Positions 23,909 to 32,256 of a stretch of DNA of 64,000 nucleotides are shown here, in pieces. The notes beneath the pieces are model-generated. The model saw only the letters and a program-made list of their open reading frames with translations. It did no database searches and was not told the origin of the DNA. The translations under genes and the position numbers were made by a program. The stretch is taken from assembly GCA_036383955.1 (NCBI GenBank), contig DASVNH010000181.1:1-64000 (forward strand). Reading direction: 5' to 3'. Numbering within the stretch: the stretch's first letter is position 1; each line of letters starts with the position of its first letter. The stretch comes from JACQFK01 sp036383955 (lineage in GTDB: Bacteria; Planctomycetota; MHYJ01; JACPRB01).

Positions 23909-24910
23909 GTGCCCGCCGCGGGCCCGTACGACCGCGACCTCAAGTTCGAGGACACCCTCCGCCCCGGTGCCTTCGACGACTTCATCGGCCAGGGCAAGAC
24001 GGTCCACAACCTCCAGATCGCCATCAAGGCCGCGCGCAAGCGCAAGGAAGCCCTCGACCACATCCTCTTCAGCGGCCTCCCCGGCCTCGGCAAGACGACC
24101 CTCGCCCGGATCATCGCCTTCGAGATGAAGGCCATGCTCCACACCACCAGCGGGCCCATCCTCAAGCGCGCGGGCGACCTCGTCGGGACCCTCACGAAGC
24201 TGCAGCAGGGCGACGTCCTGTTCATCGACGAGTGCCACCGCATGCCGCCCACGGTGGAGGAGTTCCTCTACTCCGCCATGGAGGACTACCAGGTCTCCAT
24301 CAGCATGGAGTCGGGGGTCCAGGGCCGCACCATCACGCTGCCGGTGAAGCGCTTCACGCTGGTGGGCGCGACGACCCGGGAAGGCCTCCTCAGCGAGCCC
24401 TTCCGCTCGCGCTTCGGCATCCTCGAGAAGCTGGAGTGGTATCCGCCCGACGACCTGGTGAAGATCCTCAAGAGGTCGGCGAAGATCCTCGGCACCGACA
24501 TCGACGACGAAAGCTCCGTCTTCATCGCCGCGCGGTCGCGGGGCACCCCGCGCGTCGCCAACCGCTACCTGCGCCGCGTGCGCGACCTGGCCCAGGTGAA
24601 GGCCGGCAACAAGATCACGCGGGCCGTCACGCTCGAGGCCCTCGCCATGCTCGGCGTCGACGAGGCCGGCCTCGAGGAGATGGACCGCAAGATCCTGCGG
24701 GCCCTCTGCGCCCAAAGGGGGACCGCGGTCGGCCTCAAGACCCTCTCGGTGGCCGTCGGAGAAGAAGAGGACACCATCGAAGAGGTCTACGAGCCCTATC
24801 TCATCCAGAACGACTTCCTGATCCGCACCTCGCGCGGCCGCAAGGCCACCGAGAAAGCCGCCAAGCACCTCGGCGAAACGACCTCCAAGGATCAGGCCTC
24901 CCTCTTCTAG
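23909..24910 (+). CDS. ruvB: Holliday junction branch migration DNA helicase RuvB
   Basis: GTG 23909 starts a 333-residue protein of standard RuvB length. Visible motifs are FDDFIGQGKTVHNL, Walker A SGLPGLGKTTLA, Walker B DVLFIDECHRMP, sensor LVGATTREGLL, and the arginine-finger region FRSRFGI. The C-terminal winged-helix part has TVGLKTLSVA-like GTAVGLKTLSVAVGEE and LIQNDFLIRTSRGRKAT. RuvB hexamers with RuvA drive branch migration. The partner ruvA and ruvC genes are not in the window; linkage to trmD-rplS is unusual. Confidence 0.96.
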   Translation: MPAAGPYDRDLKFEDTLRPGAFDDFIGQGKTVHNLQIAIKAARKRKEALDHILFSGLPGLGKTTLARIIAFEMKAMLHTTSGPILKRAGDLVGTLTKLQQGDVLFIDECHRMPPTVEEFLYSAMEDYQVSISMESGVQGRTITLPVKRFTLVGATTREGLLSEPFRSRFGILEKLEWYPPDDLVKILKRSAKILGTDIDDESSVFIAARSRGTPRVANRYLRRVRDLAQVKAGNKITRAVTLEALAMLGVDEAGLEEMDRKILRALCAQRGTAVGLKTLSVAVGEEEDTIEEVYEPYLIQNDFLIRTSRGRKATEKAAKHLGETTSKDQASLF

Positions 24911-24912
24911 CT

Positions 24913-24960
24913 CCCCCCGGGGGGGCAGGGGGGGACTTCTAGGCACTTGGCACTTGGCTC
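24913..24960. repeat. G/C-core intergenic element, copy E2
   Basis: A core of six C followed by seven G, CA and seven G (24913-24934) begins two bases after the ruvB stop. A tandem GCACTTGGCACTTGG stretch (24943-24957) follows. This is the half-element form: core plus one tandem-repeat arm. The C-run/G-run can form a short GC stem directly after the operon and could act in transcript ending, though no T-run follows. Confidence 0.55.
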
Positions 24961-24975
24961 TCGGGTTGCGGGATG

Positions 24976-25004
24976 TTGCGCGGCCCCCGGGACGTCGACA
25001 TAAT
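24976..25004 (+). promoter_or_regulatory. Putative promoter of the cysteine synthase gene
   Basis: TTGCGC (24976-24981), 17 bases, CATAAT (24999-25004). The -10 box ends 8 bases before ATG 25013, and no ribosome-binding site is present, so the message is probably leaderless. Confidence 0.4.
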
Positions 25005-25012
25005 AGGCCCCT

Positions 25013-26314
25013 ATGACTGACCTTTCGCGCCGCGTCTTCGACAGCGTCCTGGACATGCTCTCCAACGAGCAGAATCCGACGCCCATGGTCCGCCTGAACC
25101 GGATCCTGCCCTTCAAGCACACGAAGGTCTACGCCAAGCTGGAGTGGTACAACCCCTTCGGCGCGGTGAAGGACCGGGTGGCCGCCAACCTCGTGCGCGA
25201 CGCGGAGGAGAAGGGCGTCAAGATCGAGAACCTGGTGGAGCCGACGTCCGGCAACACCGGCCTCGGCCTGGCCATGATCGCCAACGCGAAGAACTACAAG
25301 CTGACGGCCTGCCTCTCGCTCGCGATCCCGGCGGAGAAGCGCTGGGCCCTGCGCGCGTTCGGCGCCAAGCTGGTGGAGCTGAACGACGACCTCTGCCCGC
25401 TGCCGGGCGCCCCCGAAGGCGCCATGCAGAAGGCCAACGACATGGCCAAGCAGCCGGGCTGGCACCAGCTCAACCAGTACAAGAACCCGGCCAACCCCGA
25501 CGCCCACTTCCGCACGACCGGCCCCGAAGTCTGGCGGCAGACGGAAGGCAAGATCACCCACTTCGTCGCGGGCCTCGGCACCTGCGGCACGATCACCGGA
25601 ACGGGGCGCTTCTTGAAGTCGAAGAACCCGAACGTCAAGGTGCTGGGCGTTTACCCGGGGGACGGGCACGACATCCCCGGCGTCCGCAGCCTCAAGGCGC
25701 TCAAGCTGACGGATTTCTTCCTGCCCAAAGAGTACGACGGCATGGTCGAGATCCAGAACGACGAGGCCTACAAGGTCTGCAAGCGCCTGAACCAGGAAGA
25801 GAGCGTCATCGCCGGTCCCAGCTCGGGCATGGCGCTCGCCGGCGCGCTCAAGCTCGTCCCCGACGAGCCGGGCGCGATCTGCGTGGTCATGTTCCCCGAC
25901 AACGTCTTCAAGTACACGGGCTCGATCAAGAAGCATCTGCCCGAGCTCTTCCCGGCCGAGGCCGGCCAGGCGCCGCCCCCCCCGCCGCCGAGCGCGTCGG
26001 ACACGGCCGATCATCCCGAAGCGCAGGAGCTGGTGAAGAAGGGCGCGCTGCTGCTCGACGTCCGCACGCCCGGCGAGTTCGCGGGCACGCGCATCGCGGA
26101 GGCCGTCAACATCCCGCTGCAGGCGATCCAGGCCGGCCCGGTCCAGGGCCTGCCGGCGGACAAGGCCGCTTCGATCGTGACCATCTGCGGCGTGGGCAAG
26201 CGCTCGATGGCCGCGCTGCAGCTGCTCAAGCAGCAGGGCTACACGAACGTGAGGTCGATCCGCGGCGGCATGCAGGCCTGGATGACCGAGGGCCGCCCGC
26301 TCAAGATCCGTTAG
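25013..26314 (+). CDS. Cysteine synthase fused to a C-terminal rhodanese domain
   Basis: The 433 residues contain a full O-acetylserine sulfhydrylase-type domain (about 1-315): NPTPMVRLNRI, EWYNPFGAVKDRV with PLP-binding Lys53, EPTSGNTGLGLAMIA, VAGLGTCGTITGTGRFL, and GPSSGMALAGAL. A Pro-rich linker (APPPPPPSA) leads to a rhodanese domain (about 335-433) with LLDVRTPGEFAGTRI and the active-site loop ICGVGKRS (Cys392). The fusion suggests that sulfur from a persulfide on the rhodanese Cys could be passed directly to the aminoacrylate intermediate. The gene's stop overlaps the convergent kinase stop by 3 bases. Confidence 0.92.
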   Translation: MTDLSRRVFDSVLDMLSNEQNPTPMVRLNRILPFKHTKVYAKLEWYNPFGAVKDRVAANLVRDAEEKGVKIENLVEPTSGNTGLGLAMIANAKNYKLTACLSLAIPAEKRWALRAFGAKLVELNDDLCPLPGAPEGAMQKANDMAKQPGWHQLNQYKNPANPDAHFRTTGPEVWRQTEGKITHFVAGLGTCGTITGTGRFLKSKNPNVKVLGVYPGDGHDIPGVRSLKALKLTDFFLPKEYDGMVEIQNDEAYKVCKRLNQEESVIAGPSSGMALAGALKLVPDEPGAICVVMFPDNVFKYTGSIKKHLPELFPAEAGQAPPPPPPSASDTADHPEAQELVKKGALLLDVRTPGEFAGTRIAEAVNIPLQAIQAGPVQGLPADKAASIVTICGVGKRSMAALQLLKQQGYTNVRSIRGGMQAWMTEGRPLKIR

Positions 26315-28530
26315 CGGAGGGCGTCGACCACCGCCTCGAGCAATTCGGGCGTTTCCGCGCGCGTGATCTGGATGGTCATGGTCTGCCCGATCGCGAGGCC
26401 CGGCTTCGTCGCGTAGCGCGCCCAGCGCTTATAGCCCTCGTCCGTGAACACGAAGCCGACCATCTCGACTTTCCTGTCCGGCGCGCTCCGATAGCGGACT
26501 TCCTTGAGGCCGTCCATCATCTCCTGGGGGAAGCCCGACTTCTTGAGGGCGTCGGGGCCGTTGATGGTGCGGCCGAGGGACACGCCCTTGACGTGGACGT
26601 CGTCCGGCGGCCAATCGAGGCCGTATCCGAAGACGACCTTGCCCTTCCACTCCGTCACGCGCCGGCGGAAGGCGGCTCCCGGCAAGGACGCGTGGAGGCG
26701 CTTCCGGAGGACGTCGGCGCTTTGATTCGCCGTTCCGGTGTTCGGGTTGATGAGGTGGATCTGGGCGCGGGCGCAGGCCAGTCGGCGCTCGTTCCAGCGG
26801 GAGAGGGGGCCGGGCCGCTCCTTGGATTCGATCCCGACCAGGATCACGGGCCCCGGCAGGACGACCGCCGTCTTGGGGGAGTCCACGCCGGACAAGGACA
26901 GCGCGGCCTCATCCATCGCCTGACGCAACTCGGCCACCGTTCCGAAGCGCAGGCCCGACGGGAGATCCTCGGGCCAGAGATCATCGATGCCGAACTCCTC
27001 CACGCGCTCGTAGGAAAGGCCGGCCCCGCTCGCCGCGGGTTTCGCGGGAGCGCTGGACGACACGAGGCCGCTCGCCAGGAAGAGGGTGACGACCGGGACG
27101 GCCCAGCCGGCGACTTTCTGCCCGGGCGCCGCGCGACCCCGGAGCGAGACGAGGCCCATGAACGCGAGCACGTTGGCGCCGAGGACCGCTCCGGCGGTCG
27201 CCATCGCGAGGCCGTTCGACGTCCACTCCATGGCCAGGATCGCCAGGCCCAGCGCCGCCGCGAGGAGGAACCAGGCCGTCTGGATGAACGTGCGCCGCTT
27301 GGAGAAGAACCAGCCTCCGCCGCCGAGCACGAGCCCGAGGACGATGGCGGCCGTCGGGATCTGAACGGGATGCGAGGGCTCCGAACGGATCGCGATCAGG
27401 GCGACGACGAGGCCGAGGCCGAGAACGGCGAGCGCGAAGAGGGCGGGGGCGATCCCGACGCGGCGGCCGTCCACCTTCGGCGCCTTGAGGATGGCTCCGA
27501 CGCTCAGGACGAACGCGGCCGTCAGCAGGGGGGCGGCGGTCTTGAAGACGGCCGCCCAGGTCGCGTCCGCCCGGCCGCCGACCGTCGCGCCCAGGAGCGC
27601 CGCGAGCCCGAGGCAAGCCAGCGCGGCGATCGCGTAGACGTTCCGCGGCCCCTGTGCCGGCGGCGGGACCGCCTCCAGCCGCGTGACGCGCTCTTTCATG
27701 GCGTCCGCGCTCTGCCAGCGGTCGGCGGGCGCCCTTTCGAGCGACTTGAGCACGACGGGGTCGAGGCGGCGGTCGACGTCCGCCCGCTCCGACGGCGCTT
27801 TGAAGCGGCCGAGGGGCAGTTCGCCGGTCAGCATCTCGTAGAAGACCACGCCGAGCGAAAACAGGTCGGCGCGGTGGTCGACGGTGTTCGGGCTCTCCAT
27901 CTGCTCGGGCGCCATGTAATGGGGCGTGCCCATGACCACGTTGGTGCGCGTGATGCGCGTCTGGTCCGGCTCGGCCAGCTTGGCGAGGCCGAAGTCCGCG
28001 ATCTTCACGCGGCCCTGGCGGTCGAGCAGGATGTTCTCCGGCTTGATGTCGCGGTGGACCACGCCGCGCGAGTGGGCGTAGGCGAGGGCGTCGCAGATCT
28101 GGGGGACGATCTCGAGCGCGCGGACGCTGTCGAGCTTCTTCAGGATGTTCCGCAGCGAGACGCCATCGACGTACTCCATGACCAGGTAGGGCACGCCGTC
28201 GTGCACGCCGAACTCATGGATGCCGACGATGTTCGGGTGGGTGAGCTGCGCGAGGGCCTTGGCCTCCCGCGTGAAGCGCTCCACGAAGGAGGGGTCGCTC
28301 GCCAGGGCGGGGGAGAGGACCTTCAGCGCGACCTTGCGGCCGAGCGCCGTCTGCTCGGCCTCGTAGACCACGCCCATGCCGCCTTCGCCGAGCGTCCGCA
28401 GGATCTTCAGGTTCGGGAACGCGGGCGCGTCCTTTTCCGCCGCGAAGTCCAGCAGGCACTTTTCGCAGACCCCTCCGAGCTCGCGGAGCGTCTCGGTCTT
28501 CGCCGGGGCGTCGCATCGTGGACAGTTCAT
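26311..28530 (-). CDS. Zinc-ribbon Ser/Thr protein kinase with membrane and C-terminal sensor domains
   Basis: The 739 residues contain an N-terminal zinc ribbon (Cys3, Cys6, Cys22, Cys25). A Hanks-type kinase domain at about 41-300 follows: LGEGGMGVVYE, catalytic Lys70, HRDIKPEN 159-166, DFG 179-181, and GTPHYMAPEQ. Then come about seven hydrophobic helices (about 310-510) and an unrecognised C-terminal domain of about 230 residues. Catalytic residues are all present. The zinc-ribbon/kinase layout next to an ECF sigma factor is typical of planctomycete signalling. It follows the sigma gene by 33 bases in the same direction, so the kinase probably controls or is controlled by that sigma factor. 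Confidence 0.9.
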   Translation of the reverse strand: MNCPRCDAPAKTETLRELGGVCEKCLLDFAAEKDAPAFPNLKILRTLGEGGMGVVYEAEQTALGRKVALKVLSPALASDPSFVERFTREAKALAQLTHPNIVGIHEFGVHDGVPYLVMEYVDGVSLRNILKKLDSVRALEIVPQICDALAYAHSRGVVHRDIKPENILLDRQGRVKIADFGLAKLAEPDQTRITRTNVVMGTPHYMAPEQMESPNTVDHRADLFSLGVVFYEMLTGELPLGRFKAPSERADVDRRLDPVVLKSLERAPADRWQSADAMKERVTRLEAVPPPAQGPRNVYAIAALACLGLAALLGATVGGRADATWAAVFKTAAPLLTAAFVLSVGAILKAPKVDGRRVGIAPALFALAVLGLGLVVALIAIRSEPSHPVQIPTAAIVLGLVLGGGGWFFSKRRTFIQTAWFLLAAALGLAILAMEWTSNGLAMATAGAVLGANVLAFMGLVSLRGRAAPGQKVAGWAVPVVTLFLASGLVSSSAPAKPAASGAGLSYERVEEFGIDDLWPEDLPSGLRFGTVAELRQAMDEAALSLSGVDSPKTAVVLPGPVILVGIESKERPGPLSRWNERRLACARAQIHLINPNTGTANQSADVLRKRLHASLPGAAFRRRVTEWKGKVVFGYGLDWPPDDVHVKGVSLGRTINGPDALKKSGFPQEMMDGLKEVRYRSAPDRKVEMVGFVFTDEGYKRWARYATKPGLAIGQTMTIQITRAETPELLEAVVDALR

Positions 28531-28563
28531 GCGCCTATCAGAAGCGGTCCCGGGAAAAGGTCG

Positions 28564-29217
28564 TCAAAAATCTTTTCCAAGCGCGCGGAACAGTTCCCGG
28601 ACTTCGGATTCGACCTCCTCCGCCTTTTCCAGCGAAGGGGCGATCTCCTCCCGCAGGCAGTCCCGCAGCTTGTTCCGCAGGCGGTAGAGCCGGTGCTTGC
28701 GGTCGGTCGGCGTCAGGTCGGACGTCGACGTCCCCTTGAGCAGCGCGAGATCCGCCTCCGAGACCTGCCGCCGGAGCCTCTCCATGGCCCGCGCCAGCGT
28801 CTCGCGCGCCCAGCCGGCGAGGAAGGCGGCTTCGGGGGTGGGCCCGACGTCCGGCAGGTCCAGCTCCGCGCGGAGGAAGTCGATCCCGCCCCCGCGTTTC
28901 TTCGCGTTCGCGCGATCGCGCTCGTTCGAGAGGTAGTGGCCGAGGGCGGCGAGCAGCCAGGTGCGGAACTTGCCCTGGTCGGCGCTCACGCCGTCGAGGA
29001 AGTCCTTCTCGAGGGCGACGGCGAAGAAGCCCTGGGTGAGGTCCTTGGCGCTTTCGACGTCGTGCCCGCGGCGCCGGATGAAGAAGTAGGCGGGTTTCCA
29101 GTAGCTCGCGATGAGCGTATCCCAGGCCGCGCGCGACCCGCTTTGCGCGGAGCGCACGACGGTCCACGCGGTCGGCCCGAAGCGGACATCCCCGCCGCCG
29201 ATCTCCGTCTCGTTCAC
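28564..29217 (-). CDS. ECF-type sigma factor paired with a Ser/Thr kinase
   Basis: GTG 29217 is the preferred start (MNETEIGGGDVRFGPTAW), giving 217 residues; an upstream extension to 29394 would overlap the previous gene. Region 2 features are seen in SYWKPAYFFIRRRGHDVESAKDLTQGFF and FRTWLLAALGHYLSNERDR. Region 4 is degenerate but visible in SEADLALLKG and RKHRLYRLRNKL. This subtype, with DLTQGFFA in region 2, is common beside planctomycete zinc-ribbon kinases. Coupling to the kinase gene (33 bases) suggests regulation by phosphorylation rather than by an anti-sigma factor. Confidence 0.85.
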   Translation of the reverse strand: MNETEIGGGDVRFGPTAWTVVRSAQSGSRAAWDTLIASYWKPAYFFIRRRGHDVESAKDLTQGFFAVALEKDFLDGVSADQGKFRTWLLAALGHYLSNERDRANAKKRGGGIDFLRAELDLPDVGPTPEAAFLAGWARETLARAMERLRRQVSEADLALLKGTSTSDLTPTDRKHRLYRLRNKLRDCLREEIAPSLEKAEEVESEVRELFRALGKDF

Positions 29218-29222
29218 GCGGG

Positions 29223-29753
29223 CTAGTCTAACGTTTCCCAGGAAAAGAGACGCGACGCGAGCGAGGCCGGCTCGTCGGCAAGATAGCAGGCCTGATCCAC
29301 GCGGCCCGACGCGAGGTCCAGATTCATGTAGAAGTGACGCCGTGGCGAGAACGCGTAGACCACGTCCCCTATGGGCATCGGATCGGAACCCCACCCGTCG
29401 AAATCTCTCTCGGCCCGCAAGCCGCCGAAAAAGGCCGGGGGTAAGCGGGCGCTGCCCGTGGAATCCAGCCGAATCCAGGCGGGACCGTTTCGGAGGGTGG
29501 CGCCGGGGATCGACATCCGACGCAAGACGCGGTCGTCACTTTCCTCACGGATCTCCATCGTGGAAGACGTGAGGACGAGGAGGTGAGGCCGACCCGAAAG
29601 GACGGCACGGGTTCGTGTTTCGCGCAACGCTTCGGCGAACATCCGCTCGACGGCGCGATCCGCGGGCCCGCCCAGCAGCAGCCACGCGACGAAGAGTCCC
29701 AGCGTCCCGAAGGTCAGGATCGCGAGTCCGGCGATTCGGAAGGAGCGCGGCAT
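29223..29753 (-). CDS. Membrane-anchored protein, possibly pseudopilin-like
   Basis: ATG 29753 gives 176 residues with one N-terminal helix (IAGLAILTFGTLGLFVAWLLLG). After it, an amphipathic helix (DRAVERMFAEALRETRTRAVLSGRPHLLVL) is followed by beta-rich sequence. That helix resembles GspH/FimT minor pseudopilins, but the usual prepilin cleavage motif (G before F-T-L-I-E) is missing, so the resemblance is only suggestive. It lies 5 bases before the sigma factor gene and is probably co-transcribed with the sigma/kinase pair. Confidence 0.6.
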   Translation of the reverse strand: MPRSFRIAGLAILTFGTLGLFVAWLLLGGPADRAVERMFAEALRETRTRAVLSGRPHLLVLTSSTMEIREESDDRVLRRMSIPGATLRNGPAWIRLDSTGSARLPPAFFGGLRAERDFDGWGSDPMPIGDVVYAFSPRRHFYMNLDLASGRVDQACYLADEPASLASRLFSWETLD

Positions 29754-29768
29754 CCGCCTGAAGTGTAT

Positions 29769-29829
29769 CCCCCCTCGGGGGGGCAGGGGGGGGCGACCTT
29801 CGAGATTCCAGATTCGAGATTCGAGATTC
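29769..29829. repeat. G/C-core intergenic element, copy E3
   Basis: A C-run, TC, seven G, CA, eight G core (29769-29793) is followed by a tandem GATTC array: CGAGATTCCAGATTCGAG, then two more GAGATTC units (29801-29829). It separates the leftward mlaD gene from the leftward pseudopilin-like gene and ends two bases before the mlaD stop codon. Only one arm is present. Confidence 0.55.
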
Positions 29830-29830
29830 T

Positions 29831-31417
29831 CTAGCGGGCGATGCCGATCAACCCGATGAGCGCGCGGAAGTCGGAGTCGGGCCACTCGATGCCGAGGCCG
29901 ACCATGCCTTCGGGGGCTTCGCCGATGCGGCTGACGCCGCCGTAGAGCCGGATCGTGGAGAGCAGGAGCTCGAACCAGTTGGCCTTGCGCGTCCAGAGCG
30001 GCATCTTCGCGAAGACGCGCAGCATGGGGCCGTCGATCTCCTCGTCGATCTCGTCCTCCTCGACGTCGTTGTAGGCGTCGCGGGCCTCGAACGTGATCTC
30101 GACGGGATGGTTGATGAACAGCCACTCGTCCCAGCGGAACTCGACGGCCCCGCCCGGCCGCCCCTCGAGCAGGCCGGCCCGGACCGTGATGCGCTTGTCG
30201 AGGAACCACGGGATCCGGTAGCCCACCTGGAGCTCGCCCTTGATCTCCGTCGCCGTGCTGTTCACGTCCTCGAACTCGTCGAAGAGCACCTCGCCCTCGC
30301 CGTTGAAGCTCATGAAGGCCGCGCCCGCGTAGAAGAACTTGTCGTCGGCCGGCGAGATCCGGACCCCCAGCCGCGAGATGCTCACCTCGCTGTCGAAGTA
30401 CATTTTCGAGTCGATCACGACCTCGAGGATCGAGCGCGCGGCGCGGCCGAGGGTGTTGTCGACGTCCTCCAGGGTGCGCCGGGCTTTCTCGTAGAGCTCG
30501 TCGTCCTGGAGCAGCCTGCCGATCGAGCCCTCGCCGGCCTCGAGCTTCCCGGTGATCTGCCGGAGGGACTCCGACGTCCGCTCGACGTTCTCGACGGTGC
30601 GCTTGAGCCGCTCGCCCATCTCCTTGTCGTTGACGAGCTTGGCGAGGACGCCGTCGCCGTGGTCGATCTTCTCGGAGACCTTGCGGAGGTTCGTGGCGGC
30701 GGTCTCGACCTCCGTCAGCGTGCGTTCGACCTTCTCGGTCATCTTCTTGTCGTTGAGGAGGGCGGGGACGGGGCCCTGGCCCTTGTCGAGCTTCTCGGTG
30801 ATCTTCTCGAGGTTGTCGCCGACCCGCTTGATCTCCTTCTGGGCGGTCTCGCCGGTCTTTCGGATCTCGTCGACGGCCTCGGTCACCTTCTTGTGGAGCT
30901 CGTCGGTGTTGAGGGCCTTGCCGATGGAGCCCTGGCTGCCCTTGAGGGCGGCCGACACGTCTTTCAGGTTGGCGATGAGCTGGTGGAAGTTCTCGCGGTT
31001 CTCGGAGGCGATCGCCCCGAACTCGTCGAGGCCGGGCTTGTTCTTGCCGGCGAAGATCGCGGGGTTCTGCTCCGGGGCCTTGGAGCCCCGCTTGATCGCG
31101 ACGTAGCTGCCGCCGAGCACGGAGCTCGCGTCGACCTCGATCTGGCCGTCCGCGTAGATCGCCACCGGCCGCTGCAGGCGGAGCCGCACGACCACGCCCG
31201 ACGACGGATGGAGGTCCATCTTGTGGACCTTGCCGAAGAGGACGCCGTCGACGCGGACGTCGTCGCGCTCCCGAAGGCCCTGGACCTTTTCGAAATGGAC
31301 GTCGATGAAGACCGAGCTTTCGAACAGCGACGAGAGGTCGCCGACCAGGAGGGTGGCGAAGCCGAGGAGGACGAGGGCGACGAAGAAGAAGAAGCCGAGC
31401 CAGGCGGCGCCCTTCAC
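29831..31417 (-). CDS. MCE/MlaD family lipid-transport protein with large C-terminal domain
   Basis: GTG 31417 overlaps the ATPase gene stop. The 528 residues comprise one N-terminal helix (FFFFVALVLLGFATLLVG) and an MCE domain at about 35-110 (VFIDVHFEKVQGLRERDDVRVDGVLFGKV). A long helical region with repeated ITEKLDKGQGPVPALLND / VSEKIDHGDGVLAKLVND / ITGKLEAGEGSIGRLLQDD units spans about 190-310. A beta-rich C-terminal third (SISRLGVRISPADDKFFYAG) looks like an outer-membrane-type barrel or anchor. MCE proteins form rings that carry phospholipids across the periplasm. The barrel-like tail is unusual and could link the ring to the outer membrane. Confidence 0.87.
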   Translation of the reverse strand: MKGAAWLGFFFFVALVLLGFATLLVGDLSSLFESSVFIDVHFEKVQGLRERDDVRVDGVLFGKVHKMDLHPSSGVVVRLRLQRPVAIYADGQIEVDASSVLGGSYVAIKRGSKAPEQNPAIFAGKNKPGLDEFGAIASENRENFHQLIANLKDVSAALKGSQGSIGKALNTDELHKKVTEAVDEIRKTGETAQKEIKRVGDNLEKITEKLDKGQGPVPALLNDKKMTEKVERTLTEVETAATNLRKVSEKIDHGDGVLAKLVNDKEMGERLKRTVENVERTSESLRQITGKLEAGEGSIGRLLQDDELYEKARRTLEDVDNTLGRAARSILEVVIDSKMYFDSEVSISRLGVRISPADDKFFYAGAAFMSFNGEGEVLFDEFEDVNSTATEIKGELQVGYRIPWFLDKRITVRAGLLEGRPGGAVEFRWDEWLFINHPVEITFEARDAYNDVEEDEIDEEIDGPMLRVFAKMPLWTRKANWFELLLSTIRLYGGVSRIGEAPEGMVGLGIEWPDSDFRALIGLIGIAR

Positions 31418-32256
31418 GCGAGCTCCCGCGTGAGCGGGCCCTCGGACTCGCCGTGGATGAACTGGCGGATGACGGGGTCGTCGCTCTTCTGGAACTCCTC
31501 GACGCTGCCGATCTTGTGGATCTTCCCCTTGAGCAGCATCGCGACGCGGTTCGACACCTTGAAGGCGCTCGCCATGTCGTGGGTGACCAGGATCGAGGTC
31601 ACCGACAGCTTCTTCTGCGTTTCGAGGATGAGGTCGTTGATGACCGACGACATCACCGGATCGAGGCCGGCGGTGGGCTCGTCGTACAGGAGGATCTCGG
31701 GGTCGCGGATGATCGCCCGGGCCAGGCCGACCCGCTTCTTCATGCCGCCCGAGAGCTCCGCCGTCGCCTTCTGGCCGGCGTCCTTGAGGCCGACCAGGCC
31801 GAGCTTCTCCTCGACGCGCTTCTTGATCTCGGCCACCGACAGCTTCTCGTGCTCGCGCAAGGGCAGGGCGACGTTCTCGAAGACCGACATCGAGTTGAGC
31901 AGGGCCGAGCCCTGGAAGCAGAACCCGATCTTGCGCCGGGCCGCGTCCAGCTCCTCGCCCCGCGCGTGGCAGACGTCGATGTCCTCGACGAGCACGTGGC
32001 CCCGGTCGGGCCGCATCAGGCCCACGATGTGCTTCAGCGTGACGCTCTTGCCCGCCCCCGAGGCCCCCATGATCGTCAGGGTCTCGCCCTTGTGGACGTC
32101 GAGGGTCACCCCATCCAGGATCTTTTTGCCGCCCAACGACTTGGAGAGGTCCTTCAGGGCCACCGCCGCGGGGCGGTCGACCAGGGCGGCGTAGCTCAGC
32201 GGGGCGTCATGGGAGACGTGGGGCGTCTCGTCGATGAGATCCACGAACTTCATCAT
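31414..32256 (-). CDS. ABC transporter ATP-binding protein, MlaF type
   Basis: Two consecutive ATG codons (32256, 32253) overlap the permease stop; the product is about 280 residues. It has a 25-35-residue N-terminal extension before the ATPase core. The core shows Walker A (GASGAGKSVT), the Q-loop in FCFQGSALLNSM, signature LSGGMKKRVGLARA, Walker B (EILLYDEPTAGLDP) and the switch His in VTHDMASA. LSGGMKKRV is characteristic of MlaF/Mkl ATPases of lipid transporters. It powers the MlaE permease encoded directly upstream. Confidence 0.94.
   Translation of the reverse strand: MMKFVDLIDETPHVSHDAPLSYAALVDRPAAVALKDLSKSLGGKKILDGVTLDVHKGETLTIMGASGAGKSVTLKHIVGLMRPDRGHVLVEDIDVCHARGEELDAARRKIGFCFQGSALLNSMSVFENVALPLREHEKLSVAEIKKRVEEKLGLVGLKDAGQKATAELSGGMKKRVGLARAIIRDPEILLYDEPTAGLDPVMSSVINDLILETQKKLSVTSILVTHDMASAFKVSNRVAMLLKGKIHKIGSVEEFQKSDDPVIRQFIHGESEGPLTRELA

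Noticed and set aside
29223..29753. Type II secretion minor pseudopilin (GspH) as a firm call
   Set aside because: The N-terminal helix region lacks the prepilin cleavage motif and no other secretion gene is nearby; kept only as a possibility.
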